This document shows, piece after piece, positions 26,061 through 33,769 of a DNA stretch of 64,000 nt. This DNA comes from Pseudokineococcus marinus. Its GTDB lineage: Bacteria > Actinomycetota > Actinomycetes > Actinomycetales > Quadrisphaeraceae. Position numbers and translations under genes: made by a program. The notes under the pieces are model-generated. The model saw only the letters and a program-made list of their open reading frames with translations, was not told where the DNA came from and made no database searches. Location: contig NZ_JBBHZZ010000002.1 of the NCBI RefSeq assembly GCF_037482405.1, forward strand, positions 248,001 through 312,000, read 5' to 3'. Within the stretch, counting starts at the first letter, position 1. Each line of letters opens with the position of its first letter.

Positions 26061-26783
26061 TCAGCCGGCCTCGACGAGCGTGCCGATCCTCTCACCCCGG
26101 ACGGCCGCCGCCACGTCACCGCGGCCCATGCCGAAGACGACCATCGGCAGGCCGTTGTCCATGCAGAGGCTGAAGGCGGTCGCGTCGAGCACCTTGAGGC
26201 CGCGCGCGAGGGCGTCGGCGTAGGTGAGGTGGTCGAGCTTCTCGGCGGACGCGTCCGTGCGCGGGTCGGCCGTGTAGACGGCGTCGACGCCGTTCTTCGC
26301 CATGAGGACGACGTCGGAGTGGGTCTCGAGCGCCCGCTGCGCCGCGACGGTGTCCGTGGAGAAGAAGGGCAGGCCCGCGCCGGCCCCAAAGATGACGACC
26401 CGGCCCTTCTCGAGGTGGCGGATGGCGCGCCGCGGGATGTACGGCTCGGCCACCTGGCCCATCGTGATGGCGCTCTGCACCCGCGTGTCGACGCCCTTCT
26501 GCTCCAGGAAGTCCTGCAGCGCCAGCGCGTTCATCACCGTGCCGAGCATGCCCATGTAGTCCGCGCGGGAGCGGTCCATGCCCCGCTCCGACAGCTCCGC
26601 CCCGCGGAAGAAGTTGCCGCCGCCGACGACGACGGCGACCTGCACGCCCTCCGCGACGCCCTCGGCCACCTCGGCCGCCACCCGGTTGACGACGTCCGGG
26701 TCGACCCCGGTGGCGCCGCCGCCGAAGGTCTCGCCGGACAGCTTGAGCAGGACCCGGCGGGCGCGGGCGGGCGTCGTGGGCAC
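26061..26783 (-). CDS. pyrH: UMP kinase
   Basis: The protein has 240 residues from GTG 26783, with GAGGAG upstream. It phosphorylates UMP to UDP. Family motifs include LLKLSGETFGG, VVGGGNFFRGA, the UMP-binding DYMGMLGTVMNAL and FFSTDTVAAQRA. Position between tsf and frr is the conserved order, although here a divergent hydrolase gene and 323 bp of spacer separate it from tsf. The open frame extends upstream, but that extension is low-complexity spacer. Confidence 0.98.
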   Translation of the reverse strand: MPTTPARARRVLLKLSGETFGGGATGVDPDVVNRVAAEVAEGVAEGVQVAVVVGGGNFFRGAELSERGMDRSRADYMGMLGTVMNALALQDFLEQKGVDTRVQSAITMGQVAEPYIPRRAIRHLEKGRVVIFGAGAGLPFFSTDTVAAQRALETHSDVVLMAKNGVDAVYTADPRTDASAEKLDHLTYADALARGLKVLDATAFSLCMDNGLPMVVFGMGRGDVAAAVRGERIGTLVEAG

Positions 26784-27106
26784 AGGGGTCTCCTCGGGGC
26801 GTGCGCCCGGCGGGCGCGGCGGTCGGACGGCGCGACGGCGGGGCGCGCCTGTCCGGGTCGGGTCGGCCTCGCCGGTCGGCAGGGCCGTGCTGGTCGGCTC
26901 GGGGGAACGGGTCGGCTCGGCGGGGCTGTGGGCTCGGCGGGGCTGTGGGCTCGGCGGGGCTGGCGGCTGCTCGTGCCTGCGGAGCGCCCGCTGGCGCGGC
27001 CGGAGCCGCGGTGCTGGGCTGGCGCTCCCGGGGCAGTCTGCCCGATCAGCGGGGGGCGCCGGGACGAGCACGGGCAGCCGGTGGCGCGCGCCCGGGAGGA
27101 GGCGAC
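26784..27106. other. Divergent spacer between pyrH and a hydrolase, with 17-bp tandem repeats
   Basis: This 323-bp spacer must hold promoters for both divergent genes; I cannot point to a clear one. It has no convincing gene. It is G-rich and contains a 17-bp tandem repeat (listed separately) and several GGGCTC-type near repeats around it. Confidence 0.5.
26914..26962. repeat. 17-bp tandem repeat, 2.9 copies
   Basis: GGCTCGGCGGGGCTGTG occurs perfectly at 26914-26930 and 26931-26947, with a third copy starting at 26948 that is intact for 15 bases. It is intergenic. Confidence 0.9.
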
Positions 27107-28072
27107 GTGGACGAGGCCCGCGAGCCCGGGGCGGCGGAGCAGGAGCCCGCGCGGCCGGAGGCCCGGGAGGGCACGGGGCCGGAGGCCCGGGAGCCGGGGC
27201 CCGACGGGCCGGGCGAGCTCGTCGAGGTGGACCTCGACGACGCGGGCGGCGGAGCAGGACGGGCGACGGCCGCGCTCCCCTGCGACGACGCGCCGGGGCC
27301 CGGGCCGGGCGCCCCGGTCGTGGTCCTCCTGCACGCCTTCCCGCTGGACCGCTCGATGTGGGACGACGTCGTCCCTCTCCTCGCGCACCGCTGCCGCGTC
27401 CTCGCCGTCGACCTGCCCGGGCTCGGCACCGCGCCCGTGCCCGGCGGCGACCCCGATCTCGCCGTCGCCGTGGACGGCGTCCTGGCGCTGCTGGACGCCG
27501 AGGGCGTGTCGTCCGCCGTCGTGGCCGGCCTGTCGACCGGCGGCTACGTCGCGGCGCAGCTGGCCGGCCGGGCGCCGGAGCGCGTGGCCGGGCTCGCGCT
27601 GGCCAGCACGACGACGCGGGTCGGCCCCCCGGACGACCCCGACGAGCGCCGGGGCACCGCGGAGCGGGTCCTCGGCCGTGAGGGCCTCGACGCGGTGATG
27701 GGCTCGGTGGACGAGGGCCTGTCGGAGCAGGCCCGCGCCGAGCGCCCCGAGCTCGCCGAGCGCGTCGCCGCCACGATCGCGCGCCAGCGCCCGGCGGGCG
27801 TGGCGTGGGTGTGCCGGGCGCTGGCGGCCCGGCCGGACACGACCGACGCGCTCACCGGCTTCCCCGGGCCCGTGCTCCTCCTCTTCGGCGAGCGGGACGG
27901 CGCCACGCCGCCGCAGGAGCGGGGGCGCCAGATGCACGAGGTGCGCCCCGACGCCCGCTTCGTCGTCGTCGCCGGCTCCGGGCACCTCACGGCGCTGGAG
28001 GCGCCGCAGGAGACGGCCGACGCGCTGCTCGACCTCGTCGACGCCGCCGGGGCGGGCGGCTCGGGGGCCTGA
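27107..28072 (+). CDS. Alpha/beta hydrolase
   Basis: The protein has 321 residues from GTG 27107, preceded by GGAGGAGG. An acidic, disordered N-terminus of about 60 residues precedes a compact hydrolase: HAFPLDRSMWDD (HG-type oxyanion loop), nucleophile elbow GLSTGG, acid residue in LLFGERD and histidine in GSGHLTALEAP. No signal peptide. The family includes esterases, haloperoxidases and enol-lactonases; the substrate is unknown. It converges on tsf, with a 20-bp perfect hairpin in between. Confidence 0.85.
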   Translation: MDEAREPGAAEQEPARPEAREGTGPEAREPGPDGPGELVEVDLDDAGGGAGRATAALPCDDAPGPGPGAPVVVLLHAFPLDRSMWDDVVPLLAHRCRVLAVDLPGLGTAPVPGGDPDLAVAVDGVLALLDAEGVSSAVVAGLSTGGYVAAQLAGRAPERVAGLALASTTTRVGPPDDPDERRGTAERVLGREGLDAVMGSVDEGLSEQARAERPELAERVAATIARQRPAGVAWVCRALAARPDTTDALTGFPGPVLLLFGERDGATPPQERGRQMHEVRPDARFVVVAGSGHLTALEAPQETADALLDLVDAAGAGGSGA

Positions 28073-28121
28073 CGACCCCGGCGGGCGGCGGAGCGACGCC
28101 TCCGAGCACGGCGGGCCGAGG

Positions 28122-28168
28122 ACGCACGAGGGCCCGCCACCCCTCTCGGGTGGCGGGCCCTCGTGCGT
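28122..28168. terminator. Bidirectional terminator between hydrolase and tsf
   Basis: A 20-bp perfect stem: 28122-28141 is the exact reverse complement of 28149-28168, and one more C-G pair leaves a five-base CTCTC loop. It sits 50 bp past the hydrolase stop and 43 bp past the tsf stop on the other strand. This is the longest perfect stem I found in the window. Confidence 0.85.
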
Positions 28169-28210
28169 GCCGGCCGACCGGCGGTGGCGCCGGTCCGGCG
28201 ACGGGTGCGA

Positions 28211-29044
28211 TCAGGCGGTGGCGCCGACGCGGAAGCGCGCGAAGCCGGTGATCTCGACGCCGGCCTCCTTCGCGTACGTGCCGACCGTCTTCTTGGCCTC
28301 CTTGGCGAACGCCTGCTCGAGCAGGACGTTGTCCTTGAAGTAGCCGTTGACCCGGCCCTCGACGATCTTGGGCATGGCCTGCTCCGGGCGGCCCTCCTCG
28401 CGGGCGGTCTCCTCGGCGAGGCGGCGCTCGTTCGCGACGACCTCCTCGGAGACCTCGTCGCGGGACAGGAAGGTCGGGCTCATGGCCGCCGCGTGCATGG
28501 CGACGTCGCGGCCGACCTCCGCGGCGCGCTCGCCGCTCACGGCGACGATGGCGCCGATCTGCGGGGGCAGGTCGGGGCTCGTGCGGTGCAGGTAGGAGAC
28601 GACCTGGTCGCCCTCCAGGCGCGCCACCCGGCGGACCTCGATCTTCTCGCCGAGCGAGGCGTTGGCCTCGTCGAGGACCTGCTGGACGGTCTTGCCGTCG
28701 AGGTCCGAGGAGAGCAGCTGCTCGGCGTCCGCCGCGCCCACGGCGACGGCCTGGTCGAGGACGCGCTGGGCCAGCTCGCCGAAGCGCTCGCCCTTGGCGA
28801 CGAAGTCGGTCTCGCAGTTGACCTCGACGAGCGTGCCGGTGCCGCCGTCGACGTGGGCCGTGACGAGCCCGTTGGAGGCGGTGCGCCCCTCGCGCTTGGT
28901 GACGCCCTTGAGGCCCTTGACGCGCAGGAACTCCTGCGCGGCGGCGAGGTCGCCGCCGGACTCGTCGAGGGCCTTCTTGCAGTCGAGCATGCCCGCGCCG
29001 GTGGTCTCGCGGAGCTTCTTGATGTCAGCGGCGGTGGTCGCCAT
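28211..29044 (-). CDS. tsf: Elongation factor Ts
   Basis: The protein has 277 residues. It exchanges GDP for GTP on EF-Tu. The N-terminal UBA-like helix (IKKLRETTGAGMLDCKKAL), the core motif NCETDFVAK and the C-terminal module of actinobacterial EF-Ts are all present. The ATG has GAGGAG nine bases upstream. It is 144 bp downstream of rpsB, the conserved order. Confidence 0.98.
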   Translation of the reverse strand: MATTAADIKKLRETTGAGMLDCKKALDESGGDLAAAQEFLRVKGLKGVTKREGRTASNGLVTAHVDGGTGTLVEVNCETDFVAKGERFGELAQRVLDQAVAVGAADAEQLLSSDLDGKTVQQVLDEANASLGEKIEVRRVARLEGDQVVSYLHRTSPDLPPQIGAIVAVSGERAAEVGRDVAMHAAAMSPTFLSRDEVSEEVVANERRLAEETAREEGRPEQAMPKIVEGRVNGYFKDNVLLEQAFAKEAKKTVGTYAKEAGVEITGFARFRVGATA

Positions 29045-29188
29045 GTGCGGATCTCCTCGGGGTGTGGGAGGGGCAGCGACGGGCGCTGCGGGGCCGACGC
29101 GCCGCACCGGGCCCCGCGGCTGCGGGGCCCGGTGCGGGCCGGCGGTCGTGCTGGTGCGCGGGGCGCGTCGTGCTCGCCCCGCGGCGGG

Positions 29189-30148
29189 TCAGGCCTGCGC
29201 GGTCTCGCCCTCGGCCTGCTCGGGCTGCTGGACGGTGGCGACGGCCTCCTCGGCGGAGGGCTCGCCGGCCACGGCCTCGGCGACCGACTGCGCGTCGGCG
29301 TCCGCCACGGACCCCTCGACGGCGTCGGCCTCGGCGTCGCCGCCGCGGGCCGCGTGGCCCTCGGAGGCGCCCGACTGGTCCGGCCCCTGGCCGAGGAGCT
29401 CGCGCTCCCACTCGGCGAGCGGCTCGGACTGCTCGGCCCCGCCGCGCTGGCCGCCGCCGGCGCGGGCCATGAGGCCGTCGGCCACGGCGTCGGCCACGAC
29501 GCGGGTGAGCAGCGTCACCGAGCGGATGGCGTCGTCGTTGCCGGGGATCCGGTAGTCGACGCTGTCCGGGTCGCAGTTCGTGTCGAGGATCGCGACGATC
29601 GGGATGTTGAGCTTGCGCGCCTCGTCGACCGCGAGGTGCTCCTTGTTCGTGTCGACGATCCACACGGCGCTGGGCGTGCGCTGCATGTCGCGGATGCCGC
29701 CGAGCGTGCGGTCGAGCTTCTCCTTCTCGCGCCGCATCATGAGGAGCTCCTTCTTCGTCCGCCCGCTGGCGGCGACGTCGTCGAAGTCGACGAGGTCGAG
29801 CTCCTTCATGCGCGCGAGGCGCTTGCTCACCGTCTGGAAGTTGGTGAGCATCCCGCCCAGCCAGCGCTGGTTCACGTAGGGCATGCCCACGCGGGTGGCC
29901 TGCTCGGCGAGCGGCTCCTGCGCCTGCTTCTTCGTGCCGACGAAGAGCACCGTGCCGCCGTGGGAGACCGTCTCCTTGACGAACTCGTACGCGCGGTCGA
30001 TGTACGTCAGCGACTGCTGCAGGTCGATGATGTAGATGCCGTTGCGCTCGGTGAAGATGAAGCGCTTCATCTTCGGGTTCCAGCGGCGGGTCTGGTGCCC
30101 GAAGTGGACACCGCTCTCCAGCAGCTGGCGCATCGTGACGACGGCCAT
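29189..30148 (-). CDS. rpsB: 30S ribosomal protein uS2
   Basis: The protein has 319 residues. The S2 core spans about 1-225 (TMRQLLESGVHFGHQTRRWNPKM, recognised by GVHFGHQ and WNPKM; FVGTKKQAQ; NQRWLGGMLTN; NIPIVAILDTNCDP). The last 80-90 residues are an acidic, Ala/Glu-rich disordered tail longer than in most bacteria but common in high-GC actinobacteria. The start is ATG 30148. rpsB heads the rpsB-tsf unit. Confidence 0.98.
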   Translation of the reverse strand: MAVVTMRQLLESGVHFGHQTRRWNPKMKRFIFTERNGIYIIDLQQSLTYIDRAYEFVKETVSHGGTVLFVGTKKQAQEPLAEQATRVGMPYVNQRWLGGMLTNFQTVSKRLARMKELDLVDFDDVAASGRTKKELLMMRREKEKLDRTLGGIRDMQRTPSAVWIVDTNKEHLAVDEARKLNIPIVAILDTNCDPDSVDYRIPGNDDAIRSVTLLTRVVADAVADGLMARAGGGQRGGAEQSEPLAEWERELLGQGPDQSGASEGHAARGGDAEADAVEGSVADADAQSVAEAVAGEPSAEEAVATVQQPEQAEGETAQA

Positions 30149-30337
30149 GGGTGGTCCTCTCACGCCGCGCGGGTGCGCGGCTCCGGTTGGTCGCGGGACC
30201 CCCTGCGGGCCCCGCCCTGGCGTCCGCGGCGCACCTGCTCCTCGCCGCGGCGCGGCTCGGACCGGGAGGTGCGCCCCCGCTGCGAGCAGCGGTCCGCGGG
30301 CGCGCGAAGTAGGCCGGCGCGAGCCGACCCCGCGCCC

Positions 30338-30343
30338 AGAGTA
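30338..30343 (-). promoter_or_regulatory. Candidate -10 for rpsB (TACTCT)
   Basis: TACTCT on the minus strand fits the actinobacterial TANNNT consensus and stands out in a G/C-rich region. No good -35 hexamer is seen 17-18 bases upstream. Confidence 0.35.
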
Positions 30344-30521
30344 CGCCCTCCGCGCCCGCACCCCGACCGCTGGCCCTCACCGCTGGCCCCGACATCTGAC
30401 CCCGCCAGCTGACCCCGACCGGCCACCCGGGCGGCCGTCCGCCCCGTGCGCACCGGCGCCCTCCCCCTTGGCGTCGTCCACAGGAGCCCCGGACGCCGCC
30501 GACGCGCCTGTCCGCCGGGAC

Positions 30522-30527
30522 CACGCT
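30522..30527 (+). promoter_or_regulatory. Leaderless -10 element (CACGCT) for the M23 peptidase
   Basis: CACGCT is followed by six bases and the GTG at 30534; no ribosome-binding site is present. Confidence 0.4.
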
Positions 30528-30533
30528 CGCCGC

Positions 30534-31333
30534 GTGCCCGTCGCCTGCGTCCGCGCCCTCCTGCTCGCCCCGCTCCTCGCCGCCGCCCTGGTCGCGGCCC
30601 CCGCCGCCGCCCCCTGCGACGCACCGGGCTCCGGCTCCGGACGGGCGGCCGTCGCGGCGCCCGACCCGGGGTCGGCGCCGCCCCGCCCGGCCGCGCGGAC
30701 GGGCGCGACGCCGGCACCACCCGTCGCGGTGGCGCGCACGGCGCGAGCCGTGGCCCGCACGACGCCGTGGCGACCGCCCGTCGCCGAGCCGCTCGAGGTC
30801 CTGCGCGGCTTCGCCGCCCCGGCGCAGCGGTGGTCGCCCGGGCACCGCGGCGTCGACGTGGGCGCCGGGGCCGGGCAGGAGGTGCTCGCGCCCGCCGACG
30901 GCGTCGTCGGCTTCGCCGGCCCGGTGGTGGACCGCGGCGTCCTCGTGCTCGACCACGCCGGGGACCTGAGGTCGTCCTTCGAACCCGTCGTGCCGCTGCT
31001 GGCGGTCGGGACGACGGTCCGCCAGGGCGAGGTGGTGGCGCTGCGCGCCCCGGCGGCGCACGCGGGGTGCGAGAGGGAGGGCTGCCTCCACTGGGGCGTG
31101 CGGCGCGGCCGGGGGGCGGCGGCGGCCTACCTCGACCCGCTGCTCCTGCTCGCGCCTCCCGAGCCGCCCGTCCTCCTGCCCCTCGCCCCGGCGCGGACCC
31201 CCGGGTGGGCGCGGGAGGAGCGGGAGCTCGAGCCCCGGCCGGACGCGCCGAGGGCCGCGGCCACGGGTCCGCCGAGGTGGGCCGCGCCGTCGCACGGGGC
31301 GGTGGCCCGCCGCGGGCCGGGGGCGTCAGCTGA
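30534..31333 (+). CDS. Secreted M23 (LytM-type) peptidase with disrupted 3' end
   Basis: A signal peptide (VPVACVRALLLAPLLAAALV, key hydrophobic core at about 7-24, then AAPAAA) is followed by a Pro/Ala linker and an M23 domain: GHRGVDVGAGAG gives the HxxxD zinc ligands, ADGVVGFAG and CLHWGVRRG the final histidine. Such proteins cut peptidoglycan cross-links or activate amidases. After the domain (near 31190) the reading frame has no stop until 32495, deep in the opposite-strand sigma factor gene. A stop at 31331-31333 exists one frame away, so I place the end there and suspect a one-base deletion in the assembly or a true frameshift. The end coordinate is a proposal. Confidence 0.7.
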
Positions 31334-32237
31334 CGTCGGCGAGCTTGGTGCGCAGCTGCAGGACGGCCTTGGAGTGCATCTGGCAGATGCGCGACTCCGT
31401 GACGCCGAGGATCCGCCCGATCTCGGCGAGGGTCATGTTCTCGTAGTAGTAGAGCGTGACGACGATCTTCTCCCGCTCGGAGAGCTGGTCGATGGCCCGG
31501 GCGAGGAGGAACTTCGTCTCCTCGCCCTCGAAGGCCATCACCGGGTCCTCGGCCCGCGTGTCCTCGAGCGTGTCCCCCAGCGAGAGGCTGTCGCCCTTCT
31601 CGCCGCCGGAGAGCAGCTCGTCCAGCGCGACGAGGTTGACGTAGGAGACCTGGCTGAAGATGTGGTGCAGGTCCTTCAGCGGGATGCCCATCTGCGCCGC
31701 GACCTCGGGCTCGGTGGGCGTGCGGTGCAGGCGCGCCTCGAGCTCGGCGTAGGTCTTCTCCACCTCGCGGGCCTTGCTGCGGACCGAACGCGGGATCCAG
31801 TCGAGGGCGCGCAGCTCGTCGATGATGGCGCCGCGGATGCGCTGGATGGCGTACGTCTCGAACTTGATGGCGCGCTCGAGGTCGTACTTCTCGATGGCGT
31901 CGATGAGGCCGAAGACCCCGTAGGAGACGAGGTCCGCCTGCTCGACGTTGGAGGGCAGGCCCACGCCGACGCGACCGGCGACGAACTTGACCAGCGGCGA
32001 GTAGTGGAGGATCAGGCGCTCGCGGACGGCGGCGTCCCCCGTCGTCTTGAACGCGACCCAGAGCTCGCGGACGGCGGCCTCGGCCTCCTCCGCGGGCGTG
32101 AGGGCGCGGGCCGGCTCCTCCACCTCGGCGCCGTCGTCGGCCCGGGGCTGCTCGTCGCTCCCGCCGGCGGCGGCGCCCGCGGCCGCTCGCTCCCGTGCGG
32201 GGGCGGGGCGGCCGGGCGAGGGCGTGCGCTGGGTCAC
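31326..32237 (-). CDS. whiG: RNA polymerase sigma factor, WhiG/FliA family
   Basis: The protein has 303 residues from GTG 32237 with GGAGGAG upstream. Region 2 contains YSPLVKFVAGRVGVGLPSN and DLVSYGVFGLIDAIEKYD, region 3 RIRGAIIDELRALDWIPRSVR, and region 4 TLYYYENMTLAEIGRILGVTESRICQ, all strong signatures of the FliA/WhiG class. A disordered N-terminus of about 45 residues is extra. In Streptomyces WhiG starts sporulation; in motile actinobacteria the same class drives flagellar genes. Target promoters are not in this window as far as I can see. Its 3' end touches the M23 gene. Confidence 0.95.
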   Translation of the reverse strand: MTQRTPSPGRPAPARERAAAGAAAGGSDEQPRADDGAEVEEPARALTPAEEAEAAVRELWVAFKTTGDAAVRERLILHYSPLVKFVAGRVGVGLPSNVEQADLVSYGVFGLIDAIEKYDLERAIKFETYAIQRIRGAIIDELRALDWIPRSVRSKAREVEKTYAELEARLHRTPTEPEVAAQMGIPLKDLHHIFSQVSYVNLVALDELLSGGEKGDSLSLGDTLEDTRAEDPVMAFEGEETKFLLARAIDQLSEREKIVVTLYYYENMTLAEIGRILGVTESRICQMHSKAVLQLRTKLADVS

Positions 32238-32309
32238 GAGCTCTCCTCCGGTCGGTGCTCCCCGGTGCGTGCGGGGGCCTGGCGTAGCGGGCGGCGCGGG
32301 GCGGCGGCG

Positions 32310-33374
32310 TCAGGCACGGGGGTGCGCCTGGTGGTAGCTCGAGCGGAGCCGCTCCACGGAGACGTGCGTGTAGAGCTGGGTGGTGGCCAGGCTCGCGTGC
32401 CCCAGCAGCTCCTGGACGCTCCTCAGATCAGCCCCCCCGTCGAGCAGGTGTGTCGCCGCGCTGTGACGCAGCGTATGTGGAGTCACGTGTCGTGACACAA
32501 CTTTCCCACTGATCCGTTCCACGACGCCCCGGACGGCGCGCTGGTCGAGGCGCCCCCCGCGGGCGCCGAGCAGCAGCGCGGGACCGCTGCGGGGCCCGGC
32601 CAGAGCGGGACGCCCGCGTCCGAGCCAGCGTCCGAGCGCCGCGTCGGCGGGCGCGCCGAAGGGCACGACACGCTCCTTCGCGCCCTTGCCCATCACCCGG
32701 ACGGTCCAGCGCGAGCGGTCGACGTCGTCGACGTCGAGGCCGACGAGCTCGCCCACGCGGACGCCCGTGGCGTAGAGGAGCTCGAGCGCCGCGGCGTCGC
32801 GCAGGGCCACGGGGCCGCCCTCCTCCGCCGCCTCCTCGGCGGCCGCGAGGACCTGGGCGACGGCCCCGGCCGCGAGCACCCCCGGCAGCGCGCCCGACGA
32901 GCGGGGCGCGCGCAGCCGCACGCCGGCGTCCGCTCCCGCGGCGCCCGTGCGCGCCAGCCAGGCGGTGAAGGCGCGCGCCGACGCCGCCCGGCGCGCCGTC
33001 GTCGCGCGCGCCGCCGGCCCCGGCGCCGCGCCGGCGCTCCGGGCGCCGGCCACGGCGACGGGGAGCGCCCGGGCCTCGCCCGAGAGCCAGGCCCGCAGGA
33101 GCGCGAGGTCGACGTCGGCCGGGTCGCCCCCGCCCCGGCGCCGGGCCGCGGCCAGGAGGTCGCGGACGTCGCCGACGTAGGCGCGCACGGTGTGCGGCGA
33201 GCGACCGCGCTCGACCGAGAGGTGCTCGGCGAAGGCCTCGAGGAGGCGCGCGGCGCGCTCGTCCGGCCCGGGGTCGGCACCGGACGTCGACGCGGGCGCT
33301 GGTCCCGCCGACGGCCCGGACCCCGCGGAGGGCGCAGCCGGGTGCGGCGCGCGCTCCCCCGTCCCCGTCACCAC
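32310..33374 (-). CDS. xerC: Site-specific tyrosine recombinase XerC
   Basis: The protein has 354 residues from GTG 33374 (GGGAG nine bases upstream; an ATG-equivalent 12 codons earlier is possible). The N-terminal core-binding domain is visible (HLSVERGRSPHTVRAYVGD). The catalytic set is complete: Arg196 in ATGVRVGEL, Lys in GKGAKER, H290xxR293 in PHTLRH, His316 in LGHAS and Tyr325 in TTQLYTH. With XerD it resolves chromosome dimers at dif. The position beside dprA is usual in actinobacteria, so it is a housekeeping recombinase, not an integrase. A short Pro/Ala-rich N-terminal tail is extra. Confidence 0.93.
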   Translation of the reverse strand: MVTGTGERAPHPAAPSAGSGPSAGPAPASTSGADPGPDERAARLLEAFAEHLSVERGRSPHTVRAYVGDVRDLLAAARRRGGGDPADVDLALLRAWLSGEARALPVAVAGARSAGAAPGPAARATTARRAASARAFTAWLARTGAAGADAGVRLRAPRSSGALPGVLAAGAVAQVLAAAEEAAEEGGPVALRDAAALELLYATGVRVGELVGLDVDDVDRSRWTVRVMGKGAKERVVPFGAPADAALGRWLGRGRPALAGPRSGPALLLGARGGRLDQRAVRGVVERISGKVVSRHVTPHTLRHSAATHLLDGGADLRSVQELLGHASLATTQLYTHVSVERLRSSYHQAHPRA

Positions 33375-33769
33375 GGACGCACGCTCCCAGCACCCGCGCG
33401 CTCGGGGCAACCACCCGCCCCGGCGTCGCCCGGTGGTCGGTGGTCGGTGGCCCGTGGTCGGTGGCCCGTGGTCGGGGCCCGTGGTCGGGGCCCGTGGTCG
33501 GGGGCCCGTGGTCGGGGGCCCGTGGTCGGGGCCCGTGGTCGGTAGTCCGTGGTCGGTGGTCGGTGGTCCGTGGTCGGGGGCCGTGGCCCGTCGTCGGTGG
33601 TCGGTGGTCCCGCACGGCCGTCGCGGACCCGTCGCCCGGACGGAGGAGCCGCGGCGCGGCCGCAGCCCCTCGGCGGCCCGGGACGGTCGACGGCGGCAGC
33701 AGGGGCCGCGACCGGCGACGGGACCGGCGTCGTCGACGGGTCACGGGCGGCCGCGAGGGGGAGGAGGGG
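33375..33769. other. xerC-dprA spacer dominated by a G-rich minisatellite
   Basis: This 395-bp spacer between two co-directional genes has no convincing gene. About 180 bp of it is an imperfect tandem repeat (listed separately); the rest (33611-33769) is ordinary G/C-rich DNA. Confidence 0.7.
33432..33610. repeat. G-rich minisatellite, units of 13-14 bp (consensus GGCCCGTGGTCGG)
   Basis: The motif CCCGTGGTCGG occurs seven times at 13-14 base spacing between about 33451 and 33542. It is flanked on both sides by shorter GGTGGTCGGTGGTCGG runs and TCCGTGGTCGG variants. The plus strand has many closely spaced GG pairs (GGTGGTCGGTGG), able in principle to form two-tier G-quadruplexes, and GGGGCCC palindromes. 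Units vary in G-run length, which fits slippage. It is not a CRISPR: no spacers are present. Confidence 0.9.

Larger units (their letters stand above)
30149..30533. other. Divergent promoter region between rpsB and the M23 peptidase gene
   Basis: This 385-bp spacer carries no convincing gene. A good -10 hexamer for rpsB, TACTCT, lies at 30338-30343 on the minus strand about 190 bp before the start, leaving a long leader that could hold S2 autoregulatory structure. A degenerate tandem repeat of 13-15 bases (ACCGCTGGCCC twice, CTGACCCCG twice) occupies about 30361-30420. Confidence 0.45.

Noticed and set aside
32310..33374. The tyrosine recombinase as a phage or island integrase
   Set aside because: It has the XerC length and motifs, sits in the conserved whiG-xerC-dprA order, and no attachment site, tRNA target or phage genes are nearby.
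33432..33610. The xerC-dprA repeat array as a CRISPR
   Set aside because: Units are contiguous and 13-14 bp long, with no spacers and no cas genes in the window.
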